From contig DATKRO010000018.1 in assembly GCA_035532115.1 (NCBI GenBank), positions 1-48,376 on the forward strand: 48,376 bases of DNA, read 5' to 3'. The stretch is from Acaudatibacter sp035532115 (GTDB lineage Bacteria > Pseudomonadota > Alphaproteobacteria > Caulobacterales > Caulobacteraceae). Each line of letters begins with the position of its first letter. Position 1 is the first letter of the stretch. Positions 8,982 to 17,608 of this stretch are shown here, piece after piece. The notes below the pieces were generated by a model. It saw only the letters and a program-made list of their open reading frames with translations. It was not told the origin of the DNA and searched no databases. Made by a program: the position numbers and the translations under genes.

Positions 8982-9531
8982 CCACGTAGGAGCCGTCCTC
9001 GGTCAGCACGACGATGCGAGTACCGGGGGCGATGTAGGGCGGGATCATGGTGCGCAGGCCGTTGGAGAGCACCGCCGGCTTGTATGACGACGACGCCGTC
9101 TGGCCTTTGACCGAGGGCTCGGTCTGCACCACTTCGAAGGTGGCCAGCCGCGGCAGCTCCAGCGCCAGGGGCACGCCCTCGTGGGTGGAGAGCGTGACGG
9201 TGACCCCTTCGGTGAGATAGGGCGCGGCCTCGCCGACCACTTCAGGCGGCGCCGCCACCTGTTCGTAGGTCTGCGGATTCATGAAATGGAAGCCATCGCG
9301 ATCCTGATAGAGGAAGGTGTATTCGCGCTGGTCCACGAAGGCGCGCTCCACCTGCTCGGTGGTGCGGTAGCGCTCGGAGACCTTCACCCCGTCGACGATG
9401 CGGCGCATCTCCAGCTGGGTGACCGGCGTGCCCTTGCCGGGATGGATGTTCTGGGCGGCGAGAACGACATAGAGCCTGGCGTCGATGTCGACGACGGAGC
9501 CTTTGCGGAGCGAGCTTGCGGCGACTTTCAC
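8965..9531 (-). CDS. efp: Translation elongation factor P
   Basis: A 188-residue EF-P, the standard length, that binds between the P and E sites and relieves stalling at polyproline stretches. The start is a GTG at 9531 (MKVAASSLRKGSVVD), supported by an AAGGA box about nine bases upstream and by the exact family length; the in-frame sequence further upstream is not EF-P. Three domains are present: KOW-like N-terminal (1-60), OB domain, and C-terminal OB domain ending in SYVERAKD. The modification loop is HPGKGTP with Lys33 available for beta-lysylation. The modifying enzymes epmA and epmB follow divergently 88 bases away, so this lysine is probably modified by them. Confidence 0.96.
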   Translation of the reverse strand: MKVAASSLRKGSVVDIDARLYVVLAAQNIHPGKGTPVTQLEMRRIVDGVKVSERYRTTEQVERAFVDQREYTFLYQDRDGFHFMNPQTYEQVAAPPEVVGEAAPYLTEGVTVTLSTHEGVPLALELPRLATFEVVQTEPSVKGQTASSSYKPAVLSNGLRTMIPPYIAPGTRIVVLTEDGSYVERAKD

Positions 9532-9619
9532 CGATGGAGATCCTTGCAGGGCATGAAACCGGGGCCGGCCGGACGCCTCGGCGCCCGCCCGGCGGTGGCG
9601 CGCATCTAGAGCAAGCGTC

Positions 9620-10678
9620 ATGAAAGCGCCAGCGGGCACGGATGCGCCCTCGCCCTGGTGGCGCGCCGACCGGCACGCCGACCGGCGCCCGTTCCTGGCG
9701 GCGCGCGGGCGAATCCGGCGCGCGATCGGCGGCTTCCTGGAGGTCCAGGGCTTCACCGAGGTCGAGACCGCGGCGCTGCAGATCTCGCCCGGAAACGAGA
9801 CGCACCTGCACGCCTTCGCCACCGAACTGATCGACCCCGCCGGAGAACAGTCCCGACGCTTCCTGCATACCTCGCCGGAGTTCGCGGCCAAGAAGCTCCT
9901 GGCCGCCGGCGAGACGCGGATATTCACCTTCGCCCGGGTCTGGCGCAACCGCGAGCGCGGGCCGCTGCACCATCCGGAGTTCACGCTGCTGGAATGGTAC
10001 CGCGCCCGCGCGCCCTATGAAGCCTTGATGGCGGACTGCGCGGCGATCCTGGCGCGTGCGGCCGAGGCGGCGCAGACCAGCAGGCTTGTCTGGCGCGGCC
10101 GGAGCGCCGATCCGTTCGCCGAGCCCGAGCGGCTCGGCGTCGCCGAGGCCTTCGACCGCTACGCCGGTGTCGACCTGATGGCGGGCATCGATTCCGAGGG
10201 CCGCACCGAGCGCGGCGTCCTGGCGGCGGCGGCGGGCCGCGCCGGCGTGCGCGTCGCCGAGGACGACGTCTGGGCCGACATCTTCAGCCGCGTTCTCACC
10301 GAGAAGATCGAGCCCAACCTCGGCCTCGGACGCCCGACCCTTCTTTGCGACTACCCGGCGGCACAGGCCGGCCTCGCCCGGCGCTCGCCCGGCGATGCGC
10401 GCCTGGCCGAGCGCTTCGAACTCTACGCCTGCGGCGTCGAGCTCGCCAACGCCTTCGGCGAACTCACCGATCCGGCCGAGCAGCGCCGCCGGTTCGTGGC
10501 CGAGATGGACGAGAAGGAGCGCATCCATGGCGAGCGCCACCCCATCGACGAGGACTTCCTCGCCGCCCTCGCCGAGATGCCGCCGGCCAGCGGCGCGGCC
10601 CTGGGCTTCGATCGCCTGGTCATGCTCGCCGCCGGCGCGACGCGCATCGAGGACGTGCTGTGGACGCCGGTGACGTGA
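9620..10678 (+). CDS. epmA: EF-P--(R)-beta-lysine ligase
   Basis: A 352-residue class II lysyl-tRNA synthetase paralogue without the N-terminal tRNA anticodon-binding domain, as expected for EpmA (also PoxA/YjeA/GenX). It activates (R)-beta-lysine as an adenylate and transfers it to the EF-P loop lysine. Visible class II motifs are the motif 1 region (RRAIGGFLEVQGFTEVET), motif 2 (RVWRNRERGPLHHPEFTLLE) and motif 3 (GAALGFDRLVMLAAG). The ATG at 9620 lies in the space between it and divergent efp. Together with epmB 58 bases downstream this is a complete modification set. Confidence 0.95.
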   Translation: MKAPAGTDAPSPWWRADRHADRRPFLAARGRIRRAIGGFLEVQGFTEVETAALQISPGNETHLHAFATELIDPAGEQSRRFLHTSPEFAAKKLLAAGETRIFTFARVWRNRERGPLHHPEFTLLEWYRARAPYEALMADCAAILARAAEAAQTSRLVWRGRSADPFAEPERLGVAEAFDRYAGVDLMAGIDSEGRTERGVLAAAAGRAGVRVAEDDVWADIFSRVLTEKIEPNLGLGRPTLLCDYPAAQAGLARRSPGDARLAERFELYACGVELANAFGELTDPAEQRRRFVAEMDEKERIHGERHPIDEDFLAALAEMPPASGAALGFDRLVMLAAGATRIEDVLWTPVT

Positions 10679-10736
10679 GCGGCTCCGGCGCACGGCCGAT
10701 TGGACCTGCCGAGCCCCTCGCGCCATAGGGTGACCC

Positions 10737-11774
10737 ATGAAGACCTTGCGCACGCCCGCCGCCCTCGCCGCGGCCGGACTGATCGGTCCCGAGCGCCTGG
10801 CGCCGCTGGCCGCCGTCGCGGCCCGCTACGCCATCGCCATCACTCCGGCGGTGGCCGAACTGATCGATCCGACCGATCCGGCCGATCCGATCGCGCGGCA
10901 ATTCACGCCCCACCCGGCCGAACTCGAGGCCGATCCTGTCGAGATGGCCGATCCGATCGGCGACGACGCCTTCAGCCCGGTCGCCGGGATCGTGCATCGC
11001 TACGCCGACCGCGTGCTGCTGAAGCCGACCCACACCTGCGCCGTATATTGCCGCTTCTGCTTCCGGCGCGAGCGCGTCGGCCGGCAGGGACCGCTGACGG
11101 GCGATGAACTCGACGCCGCCCTCGCCTACATCGCCGCCCGCCTGCAGATCTGGGAGGTGATCGTCACCGGCGGCGACCCGCTCGTACTCTCGGCCCGGCG
11201 CCTGGCGGCCCTGATACGGCGCCTCGCCGCCATCGCGCACGTCAAGGTGGTGCGCTTCCACACCCGGCTGCCGGTGGCCGATCCCGCGGCGGTGACGCCG
11301 GCACTGGTGCGCTCGCTGGCTAGTTCCTCCCAGACCGTCTGGGTCGCCCTGCACGCCAATCACCCGCGCGAACTGACGCCGGCCGCGCGCGCCGCCTGCG
11401 CCAGGATCATCGACGCCGGCCTGCCCATGGTGAGCCAGACGGTGCTGCTGGCCGGCGTCAACGACGATCCAGAGACCCTTGCCGCACTGATGCGCGCCTT
11501 CGTGGAGACCCGCATCAAGCCCTACTACCTGCACCATCCCGATCTTGCGCCGGGCGCCGGCGCCTTCCGCTCCGGCCTCGGCGAAGGCCAGGCGCTGATG
11601 CGGCGGCTGCGCGGACGCCTGTCGGGCCTGGCCCAGCCGACCTATGTGCTCGACATTCCCGGCGGCTTCGGCAAGGTCCCCGTGGGGCCCGTCTATCTCA
11701 GCCATGACGAAGACGGCCGCACCCTGGCCGAAGACCCGATGGGCCGCCGCCATCCCTATCCGCCGGCGCCCTGA
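10737..11774 (+). CDS. epmB: EF-P lysine 2,3-aminomutase (radical SAM)
   Basis: A 345-residue radical SAM/PLP enzyme that converts (S)-alpha-lysine to (R)-beta-lysine for EpmA. The iron-sulfur motif CAVYCRFC is at residues 101-108 and is followed by FRRERVG. ITGGDPLVLS-type SAM-binding sequence (VIVTGGDPL) lies about 40 residues later. The C-terminal DIPGGFGKVPVGP holds the PLP lysine, matching the PGGxGKxP motif of lysine aminomutases. Length fits EpmB rather than the longer clostridial lysine 2,3-aminomutase. Its position directly after epmA and next to efp supports the EF-P role. Its 3' end meets the convergent DUF169 gene ten bases away. Confidence 0.94.
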   Translation: MKTLRTPAALAAAGLIGPERLAPLAAVAARYAIAITPAVAELIDPTDPADPIARQFTPHPAELEADPVEMADPIGDDAFSPVAGIVHRYADRVLLKPTHTCAVYCRFCFRRERVGRQGPLTGDELDAALAYIAARLQIWEVIVTGGDPLVLSARRLAALIRRLAAIAHVKVVRFHTRLPVADPAAVTPALVRSLASSSQTVWVALHANHPRELTPAARAACARIIDAGLPMVSQTVLLAGVNDDPETLAALMRAFVETRIKPYYLHHPDLAPGAGAFRSGLGEGQALMRRLRGRLSGLAQPTYVLDIPGGFGKVPVGPVYLSHDEDGRTLAEDPMGRRHPYPPAP

Positions 11775-11784
11775 AGCCGGACGG

Positions 11785-12555
11785 CTATCTGCGTTCCGGG
11801 TAGCTCACCGCCATGCCGGCGCGCACGTCCTGCTGGACGCCATATTGCGGGAAGGGGTAGCGGAAGCCGTTCTTCGAAAGCGCCGCCATGCCCTCGATGG
11901 CCTTGACCAGGTGCTCGGGCGGGGTCGCCATCAGCATCTCGTCGTCCAGCACGCCGCCGTAGCGGCGCTCGGCGAAGCAGGGAATCGAGAGGCTGGGCTC
12001 GCGCCTGGTCAACGCCCGGCCCCATGAGTCGGCGCAGGCGCTCTCGCCCACCACCGACCAGTCGAAACGCTTGTACCCCGACCATTGCAGCCCGTTGATG
12101 AAGTAGATCATCGCCCCGGGCGTCGCGTAGAAGAGGGCGATGTCGGGGTCGTTCAGCTTGCCGGCGGAGAGCGGCCCGACCGCCAGCGCCTGGTAGCGTC
12201 CGTCCGGGACGCAATTCATGGCGCTCTGGTGCGCGCCGGCGTCCTCGAGGGACGAGAACCAAACGCCGGTCATATGCTTGCCGGAATACCACTCGTCGGT
12301 CTTGGCGGCGCCCAGCCCCACCACCGCCCGGCATTGCGCGCCCACGAGATCCTCGGCGGTGATCCCGACGGTCCAGCCGAGCCGCGAGGCCTGGCCCACC
12401 ACCTGGTCGAGGGTGTGCACGTGCTGGGGGCGGCGGATGCGCGGGATGGCCTCCATCTCGGCCGCATCCTCGAAGAGCTTCATCGCAAACACGATCGAGC
12501 GCAGCTTCAGCAGCCGCTCCAGCTCGAGGGCGATCTGCGGCCAGTCGTGGGTCAT
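11785..12555 (-). CDS. DUF169 family protein (COG2043-like)
   Basis: A 256-residue cytosolic protein that I assign to the DUF169 family from its overall pattern, including the QHVHTLDQVVGQASRLGWTV stretch, CRAVVGLGAAK and ALFYATPGAMIYFINGLQWS. The ATG at 12555 is chosen because a strong GAGGAGGG ribosome site lies just upstream; the longer frame to 12774 lies inside the methyltransferase gene. Family members contain conserved cysteines and have no established biochemical role. Here Cys residues occur at CRAVVG, NCVPDG, SACADS and IPCF. It lies 38 bases downstream of the methyltransferase on the same strand, so the two are probably cotranscribed. Confidence 0.75.
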   Translation of the reverse strand: MTHDWPQIALELERLLKLRSIVFAMKLFEDAAEMEAIPRIRRPQHVHTLDQVVGQASRLGWTVGITAEDLVGAQCRAVVGLGAAKTDEWYSGKHMTGVWFSSLEDAGAHQSAMNCVPDGRYQALAVGPLSAGKLNDPDIALFYATPGAMIYFINGLQWSGYKRFDWSVVGESACADSWGRALTRREPSLSIPCFAERRYGGVLDDEMLMATPPEHLVKAIEGMAALSKNGFRYPFPQYGVQQDVRAGMAVSYPERR

Positions 12556-12593
12556 CGAACCCTCCTCGGACAGCGGGTCGGGACGAAGCCGCC

Positions 12594-13211
12594 TTACGTA
12601 GGGGTGGCCGCGCCTTCGTAAAGGAACGTCATGATCTTCGGACCTTCGGGGGCGTAGGCCGATTGCAGCCGCTCGATGCGAAAGCCCGCGCCTTCGATCA
12701 GGTCGGGGATGCCGCGGTTGAGATGGCAGCCGCCGGCGACGCGCTTCCAGAGCGGCGTCAGCCGGTCCTGCCATCTGGCGACGCCCAGGTCAGGGGCGCG
12801 GCCGTGCTCGACGAAGAGCAACCTGCCCGACGCCTTCAGCACCCGGCGCATCTCGGCCAGGGCGGCGGGCGCCTGGGCGATGCTGCAGAGGGTCCAGGTG
12901 CTGAGCACGGTGTCGACGCTGGCGTCCTCCAGCGGAATCGCCTCGGCGCCGGCGGCGAGGAAGCGCACAGTGCGGCCCGCCGTCTGCGCACGCTCGCGCG
13001 CCAGGGCGGTGAGCTTCGGGTCCGGCTCCAGCGCCACCAGTTCGCGCAAGCCCGCGCCATAGTAGCGGAAGTTGAGCCCCGAGCCCGCCCCGATCTCCAG
13101 CACCCGCCCCTCGGCCGCGCCGGCGGCGCGCTCGCGATAGGGACGCAGCATCTGGCTGCGCATCGCGCCGTCGCAGAGCCTGGGCAGGATGTGGTTGCGG
13201 TAAAATCCCAT
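12594..13211 (-). CDS. Class I SAM-dependent methyltransferase
   Basis: A 205-residue Rossmann-fold methyltransferase. The ATG at 13211 (MGFYRNHILPRLCDGAMRSQ) is chosen since the upstream in-frame extension is atypical. Motif I is VLEIGAGSGLNFRYY (about residues 42-56), motif II acidic LVALEPDPKL, and motif IV DTVLSTWTLCSIAQAP, followed by RRVLKASGRLLFVEHG (post-motif). This arrangement is that of the Methyltransf_11/UbiE-like group, and the N-terminus resembles proteins annotated as phospholipid or METTL7-like methyltransferases. The substrate is not evident. It is divergent from the MFS carrier gene. Confidence 0.85.
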   Translation of the reverse strand: MGFYRNHILPRLCDGAMRSQMLRPYRERAAGAAEGRVLEIGAGSGLNFRYYGAGLRELVALEPDPKLTALARERAQTAGRTVRFLAAGAEAIPLEDASVDTVLSTWTLCSIAQAPAALAEMRRVLKASGRLLFVEHGRAPDLGVARWQDRLTPLWKRVAGGCHLNRGIPDLIEGAGFRIERLQSAYAPEGPKIMTFLYEGAATPT

Positions 13212-13347
13212 CGGTGCATGGAGGGCCCAGACGCTCTCGATTGCAAGGGCGGCCTCGCACTCGCCGTTGCGCCGCGTCGAGAACGGCCCGATGTAGCGGC
13301 ATGCGGGGCGCCCGCACGAAGGCGCGACGCCGGGCAAAGGGGGGCTC

Positions 13348-14724
13348 ATGGCCGACAACCAGTTCGCCGCGATCGACGAGCAGCGCCTCACGGCGTTCCA
13401 CTGGCGCGCCATGCTGACGACCGGGCTTGGCGTCTTCTGCGACGGCTACGACATCTCTTCGATCAGCCTCGTGCTCGGCCCCGCCCTCGCCTCCTACGGC
13501 ATCGACAAGATGACCAACGTCCAGGCCGGGGCGCTCACCGCCTCGGCCCTGGTGGGCTCGATGCTGGGCGCCCTCGTTTTCGGCGTGCTTGCCCAGAAGG
13601 GCCGCAAGCGCTTCTACGGGATCGACGCCCTGATCCTCGGCCTGGCGGCGCTGGCCCAGGCCTTCATGCCGACTCTGGGCGCGCTGATCGCCTGCCGTTT
13701 CGTGCTCGGCATCGGCGTCGGCGCCGACTACGTGCTCTCGCCGGTGATCATGGGCGAACACGCCAATCGGGCCGACCGCGGCAAGGCGCTGGGTCTCGGC
13801 TTTGGCACCATGTGGCCCATCGGCGCCCTGGCCGCGGCGATCGTCAAGCTGCTGCTCGATTCGTTCCACGTGCCCCCCGACCTCGTCTGGAAGATCGTAC
13901 TGGCCGGCGGCGCGCTTCCGGCCCTGGGGGTGATGTACTTCCGCCGCACCATGCCCGAGACGGCGCGCTATCTGGCGCGCGTGGCCGCCGACGAGACCGA
14001 GGCCAACCGGGTGATGCAGGAGATCGCCGGCGCGCCCCTCGCCGCCGCGCCCGCAGCCGATCGGCGCTCGTTCGGCGAGGTGTTCCGCCGCCACGCCCGC
14101 CACATCTTCGCCGCGGCGCTGCTCTGGATGATGTACGATCTGGTGGTCTATGCGGCGATCCTCTTCGGCCCCAACCTGATCGCCCAGAATCTCGGCATCC
14201 CCCCCGCCATCTACCAGATCGAGACCGAGCTCATCTTCGTGCTGCCGGCCTCGATCCTGGGGTCGTGGTTCCTGATCGACCGGCTCGGGCGAAAGCCGAT
14301 CCAGGTCTGGGGCTTCTTCGTCGGAGCGGCGGTGCTGGCGCTCTTCACCCTGATGCGCTCGATGACCGCGCAGTTCGCCCTGGCGGCCTACATCGTCTAT
14401 GGCCTTTTCAACGTCGCCCAGACCGGCCCCGGCCTCGTCTCCGGCGCCGGCGTCTATGGCGTCGAACTCGCTCCCACCCGCATCCGCAGCGTCGCCCAGT
14501 CGATTACCGTGGTCGGCGGGCGCATCGGCGCGGCGATCAGCGGCTTCGTCTTCCCGGTGATGGTGGGGTGGGTCGGCTTCCTCGGCTCGATGTGGATCCT
14601 GGCCGGGCTCTCCCTGGTGGGCGGCGTATTCTCGCAGCTGCTCGTGCCCGAGACCACCGGCCGCTCGCTGGAGGAGATCAACCTCGAAGCTCTCCCGGCC
14701 CTCGGGGAGGGGCAGACCGCCTAG
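13348..14724 (+). CDS. MFS transporter, sugar/phosphate symporter-like
   Basis: A 458-residue inner-membrane carrier with about 12 transmembrane helices. Features seen: DGYDISSISLVLGP in TM1 (DxxD-type family signature), a GRKRFYGID loop between TM2 and TM3, RFVLGIGVGADYVLSPVIMGE in TM4, a cytosolic central loop, DRLGRKPIQ between TM8 and TM9, and PETTGRSLEEI at the C-terminus, the sugar-transporter-family ending. The pattern is nearest to the PHS phosphate:H+ symporter and metabolite:H+ symporter groups, but the substrate cannot be fixed. A GGGGGG-type ribosome site precedes the ATG. It stands alone on the plus strand. Confidence 0.85.
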   Translation: MADNQFAAIDEQRLTAFHWRAMLTTGLGVFCDGYDISSISLVLGPALASYGIDKMTNVQAGALTASALVGSMLGALVFGVLAQKGRKRFYGIDALILGLAALAQAFMPTLGALIACRFVLGIGVGADYVLSPVIMGEHANRADRGKALGLGFGTMWPIGALAAAIVKLLLDSFHVPPDLVWKIVLAGGALPALGVMYFRRTMPETARYLARVAADETEANRVMQEIAGAPLAAAPAADRRSFGEVFRRHARHIFAAALLWMMYDLVVYAAILFGPNLIAQNLGIPPAIYQIETELIFVLPASILGSWFLIDRLGRKPIQVWGFFVGAAVLALFTLMRSMTAQFALAAYIVYGLFNVAQTGPGLVSGAGVYGVELAPTRIRSVAQSITVVGGRIGAAISGFVFPVMVGWVGFLGSMWILAGLSLVGGVFSQLLVPETTGRSLEEINLEALPALGEGQTA

Positions 14725-15078
14725 TGGGCAGCTTCAACCAATCTGAAGCGATGGCGCTTCGCCCCGGCGCGTCGTGGAAGGGGCGCGCACGAGAGTCATC
14801 GTCCGCAGCCCCCTCCGCCGCCCGGCGCTGCCGCGCCGAGCGCCACCTCCCCCGTTGCACGGGTGAGGAGGAAATCCCTTCATCCTTCCCCGCGACGCGG
14901 AAAGGGGGACCGCCGCGCCGCAAGGCGCGGGGGTGGAAGGGGCGCGAACAGGCTAGCCAGCCACTTCCCGGGCGCCATATCGAACGCAGGCGCTTGTACG
15001 CCTTCGCTCTGGGCGAAGCGGACGACCAGCCGCCAGGACGCCGGCGTGGGCGAGCCGCGCCCGCGAGCGCCACCGCGG
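14725..15078. repeat. Gene-free stretch with palindromic, REP-like sequence
   Basis: This 354-base stretch between the MFS gene and the convergent amidohydrolase gene has no credible gene. It holds several G/C-block palindromes: an imperfect CCTCCCCCGTTGCACGGGTG hairpin around 14847-14870, TTCCCCGCG/CGCGGAAA-like pieces around 14886-14904, and a perfect 7-bp stem CCGCGCC-GCAA-GGCGCGG at 14913-14930 with a GNRA-type tetraloop. The composition is that of dispersed intergenic repeats; it may also terminate both flanking genes. Copy number elsewhere is unknown. Confidence 0.45.
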
Positions 15079-16803
15079 TCAGCTCTGCAGTATCCGCGCC
15101 TCGCGGCCGCCGCGCACCAGCGAACCGGGGAGCGCGCCGGTGTGCTCGCCGTCCTCGAAGGTCACGGCGCCGGATTTCACCGTATAGCGATAGCCGTCGG
15201 CGCGCTGCACCAGCCGGCGTCCCCCGGCCGGCAGGTCGTAGACCGCCTCGGGCCGATAGAGGCGAAGCCGATCGAAATCGATGACGTTGACGTCGGCGAG
15301 CAGCCCCGGCTTCAACAGGCCGCGATCGGCCATGCCGTAGGCCAGGGCGGTGTCGCGGGTGAGCTTGCGCACCAGGAACTCCAGCGCGAAGCGCTCGCCT
15401 TTCACCCGGTCGCGCGCCCAGTGGGTGAGGATGAAGGTCGGCATGCCGGCGTCGGCGATGACGCCGCAATGGGCGCCGCCGTCGGAGAGCCCGAAGAGCA
15501 CGTTGGGGTGCTGCATGTTCTTGCGGAAGAAATCGAAGTTGTAGCCGAGGTAGCCGCCGAGCGGCTGGTAGAAGAGCTCGCGCCCGTCCTCGCGCAGCAG
15601 GAGGTCGTACATCATCTCCAGCGCGCCGACGCCGGCCGCATCGGCCAGGCCGGCGACGCTGCCGGCGCGGTCCGGCTCGTAGTTCGGCCGCTCGCCCAGC
15701 GGGAAGACGCGGTAGAGGAACTCGCCCGGCGCGGCGGCCATCGGGCCGTTGCGGAACGTGGTCTCCTCGGCGAGCAGCGCCGCGCGCAGCTGCGGCGAAC
15801 GCATCGCCGCCAGCTTTGCCGGCAGCGGCAGATGCGCGATCTCGCGCTTGTAGGTCGGGTGGCCGGCGAAGACGTGGAAGCTGGAGGTAAGGCCGTGCAG
15901 GATGCCGGTGGGGCGTCCGGCGATCTGCGGACGGATCTCCATGCCCTGGCGGCGCGCCTCTTCGGCGATGTTGTACATCCTGTCGCCTTCGTAGGCGCCG
16001 GCGGAGGTGGCGACCAGGGTCACCGGCAGTCCGGTCTGCCGGGCGAAGCTCTTGACCCAGGCCCATTCGTCCTCGTCGCCGAGGTGGTCGGAGACCAGCT
16101 CATAGACCCCGTGCGACAGCCCCTTCATGGCCAGACCCAGCGCCAGCATCTCGTCCGAGCCGGCGAAGGTTCCGGGCACGTGGACGCCGCGCACGTCGCG
16201 ATGCAGCAAGGTCCGCGACGTGGAGAACCCCAGGGCGCCGGCAGCGACGCCCTCGCGCACCAGCGCGGCCATCTGGCCGATCTCGGCCTCGTCGGGGACG
16301 TAATCGGTGTTGCAGCGCTCGCCCAGCACATAGGCGCGCACCGCGCCATGCGGCGTCTGGGCGCCCACGTCGATGGCGCGCGACATCGCCTCCAGCGCAT
16401 CCAGATATTCCGGGAACCGCTCCCATTTCCAATCGATTCCCGCCGCGAGGGCCGAGCCGGGGATGTCCTCGACCCCCTCCATCAGCTCGATGAGGAACTG
16501 GTGCTGGTCGGGGCGCACCGGGGCGAAGCCGACGCCGCAGTTGCCCATCACCGCGGTGGTGACGCCGTGCCAGCTCGAGGGCGCGAGCAGCGGATCCCAG
16601 GTCGCCTGGCCGTCGTAGTGGGTGTGGATATCGACGAAGCCGGGGGTGACCAGCAGCCCCCTGGCGTCGATCTCGCGCCGCGCGCTGCCGCCGACCTCGC
16701 CCACCGCGACGATGCGGCCGGCGTCGATGGCCAGATCGCCCTCGAAGGGCGCGGCGCCCGACCCGTCGACGATGGTCCCGCCGCGAATGATCAGGTCCGG
16801 CAT
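15079..16803 (-). CDS. Amidohydrolase, N-acyl-D-amino-acid deacylase type
   Basis: A 574-residue metal-dependent amidohydrolase. The ATG at 16803 gives MPDLIIRGGTIVDGSGAAPF, the standard beta-sandwich start of the family. VTPGFVDIHTHYDGQATWDP carries the HxH metal ligands, MGNCGVGFAPV contains the conserved Cys of D-aminoacylases, and GGAHCGVIADAG near residue 450 is at the position of the C-terminal catalytic Asp region. The C-terminus returns to the beta-sandwich with GLLADVNVIDFDRLRL and RADGYRYTVKSGAVTFEDGE. Family members hydrolyse N-acyl-D-amino acids or related amides. The N-terminus has no signal peptide, so a cytosolic location is expected. It is divergent from the zinc-ribbon gene. 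Confidence 0.9.
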   Translation of the reverse strand: MPDLIIRGGTIVDGSGAAPFEGDLAIDAGRIVAVGEVGGSARREIDARGLLVTPGFVDIHTHYDGQATWDPLLAPSSWHGVTTAVMGNCGVGFAPVRPDQHQFLIELMEGVEDIPGSALAAGIDWKWERFPEYLDALEAMSRAIDVGAQTPHGAVRAYVLGERCNTDYVPDEAEIGQMAALVREGVAAGALGFSTSRTLLHRDVRGVHVPGTFAGSDEMLALGLAMKGLSHGVYELVSDHLGDEDEWAWVKSFARQTGLPVTLVATSAGAYEGDRMYNIAEEARRQGMEIRPQIAGRPTGILHGLTSSFHVFAGHPTYKREIAHLPLPAKLAAMRSPQLRAALLAEETTFRNGPMAAAPGEFLYRVFPLGERPNYEPDRAGSVAGLADAAGVGALEMMYDLLLREDGRELFYQPLGGYLGYNFDFFRKNMQHPNVLFGLSDGGAHCGVIADAGMPTFILTHWARDRVKGERFALEFLVRKLTRDTALAYGMADRGLLKPGLLADVNVIDFDRLRLYRPEAVYDLPAGGRRLVQRADGYRYTVKSGAVTFEDGEHTGALPGSLVRGGREARILQS

Positions 16804-16970
16804 CGAAGGTCTCCCTTGCACACGCCGATGTTGGCGCGCGCCCATGTTGAGCCGGCAGCCTAGCGCGGCGCCCGCGCGGAAGCGCAAGCGGTTTCGCGTG
16901 GCCCGGCCGGCCCGGTTTCGGTAAACCGCCGCCGGACGTTCGCTGAAATGGAAACGATCGCGTGCCGCCG

Positions 16971-17408
16971 ATGAAATGCCCGGTCTGCAACATCGATCTG
17001 ATCGCCGCCCAGCGCGACGGCATCGAGGCCGAATGCTGCCCAAATTGCAAGGGAACGTGGCTGAGCGCCCAGGAGCTTGGAGAGCTGGAGGACGAGGCCT
17101 TCGACCTCGGCGACCAGGAGAAGGGAACGCTCGTCTTCAGCTCCACCCCCACGGAGCGCAAGTGTCCGCAGTGCGAGGCGCCGATGCGCCGGTTCGAGTA
17201 CCGCCTATACGACCTGGACCTGGAGTTCTGCCCAGATAGTCATGGCTATTGGCTGGATGCCGACGAAGACAAGAAGCTGCTGGATTTCATGCGGAAGGAG
17301 GAGGCGCGCCTGAAGAGGACAGGTCGCGCCCAGGACAAGTGGACCTCCGTGCTCCAGCATCTGCGCTCGCGATCCTTCCTCGACAAGCTGCGAAGCGCGT
17401 TCCAATAG
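16971..17408 (+). CDS. Small zinc-ribbon protein (zf-TFIIB type)
   Basis: A 145-residue protein with two TFIIB-like zinc ribbons. The first is CPVC (Cys3, Cys6) paired with CPNC (Cys23, Cys26) before KGTWLSAQEL. The second is CPQC paired with FCPDSHGYWLD, where the last ligand appears to be Asp or His rather than Cys. A basic C-terminal helix follows (KEEARLKRTGRAQDKW). Start choice is uncertain: ATG at 16971 gives the usual MKCPVC start, whereas a GTG at 16962, three codons upstream, has better spacing to GGAAA. The role of this family is unknown; a zinc-dependent nucleic-acid or protein-binding function is inference. Confidence 0.8.
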   Translation: MKCPVCNIDLIAAQRDGIEAECCPNCKGTWLSAQELGELEDEAFDLGDQEKGTLVFSSTPTERKCPQCEAPMRRFEYRLYDLDLEFCPDSHGYWLDADEDKKLLDFMRKEEARLKRTGRAQDKWTSVLQHLRSRSFLDKLRSAFQ

Positions 17409-17608
17409 GCTCCTAGGGTTGCATCTGCGTCAGTCGGCCGGACAGAAGAAATCAACCGCAGAGTGCGGCGAGAGACGCCCAGATGTCGGCTGCGCCGCGA
17501 TATCCGGCCGAAGCGGCGAAGGCGGGGGCGCGCTTTTGACTGACGCGTCAGCCGCCGCGATATCTCCCCGAACCTCTGCGCCCGCAGCGGTTGACCATGG
17601 GCGAGGCG

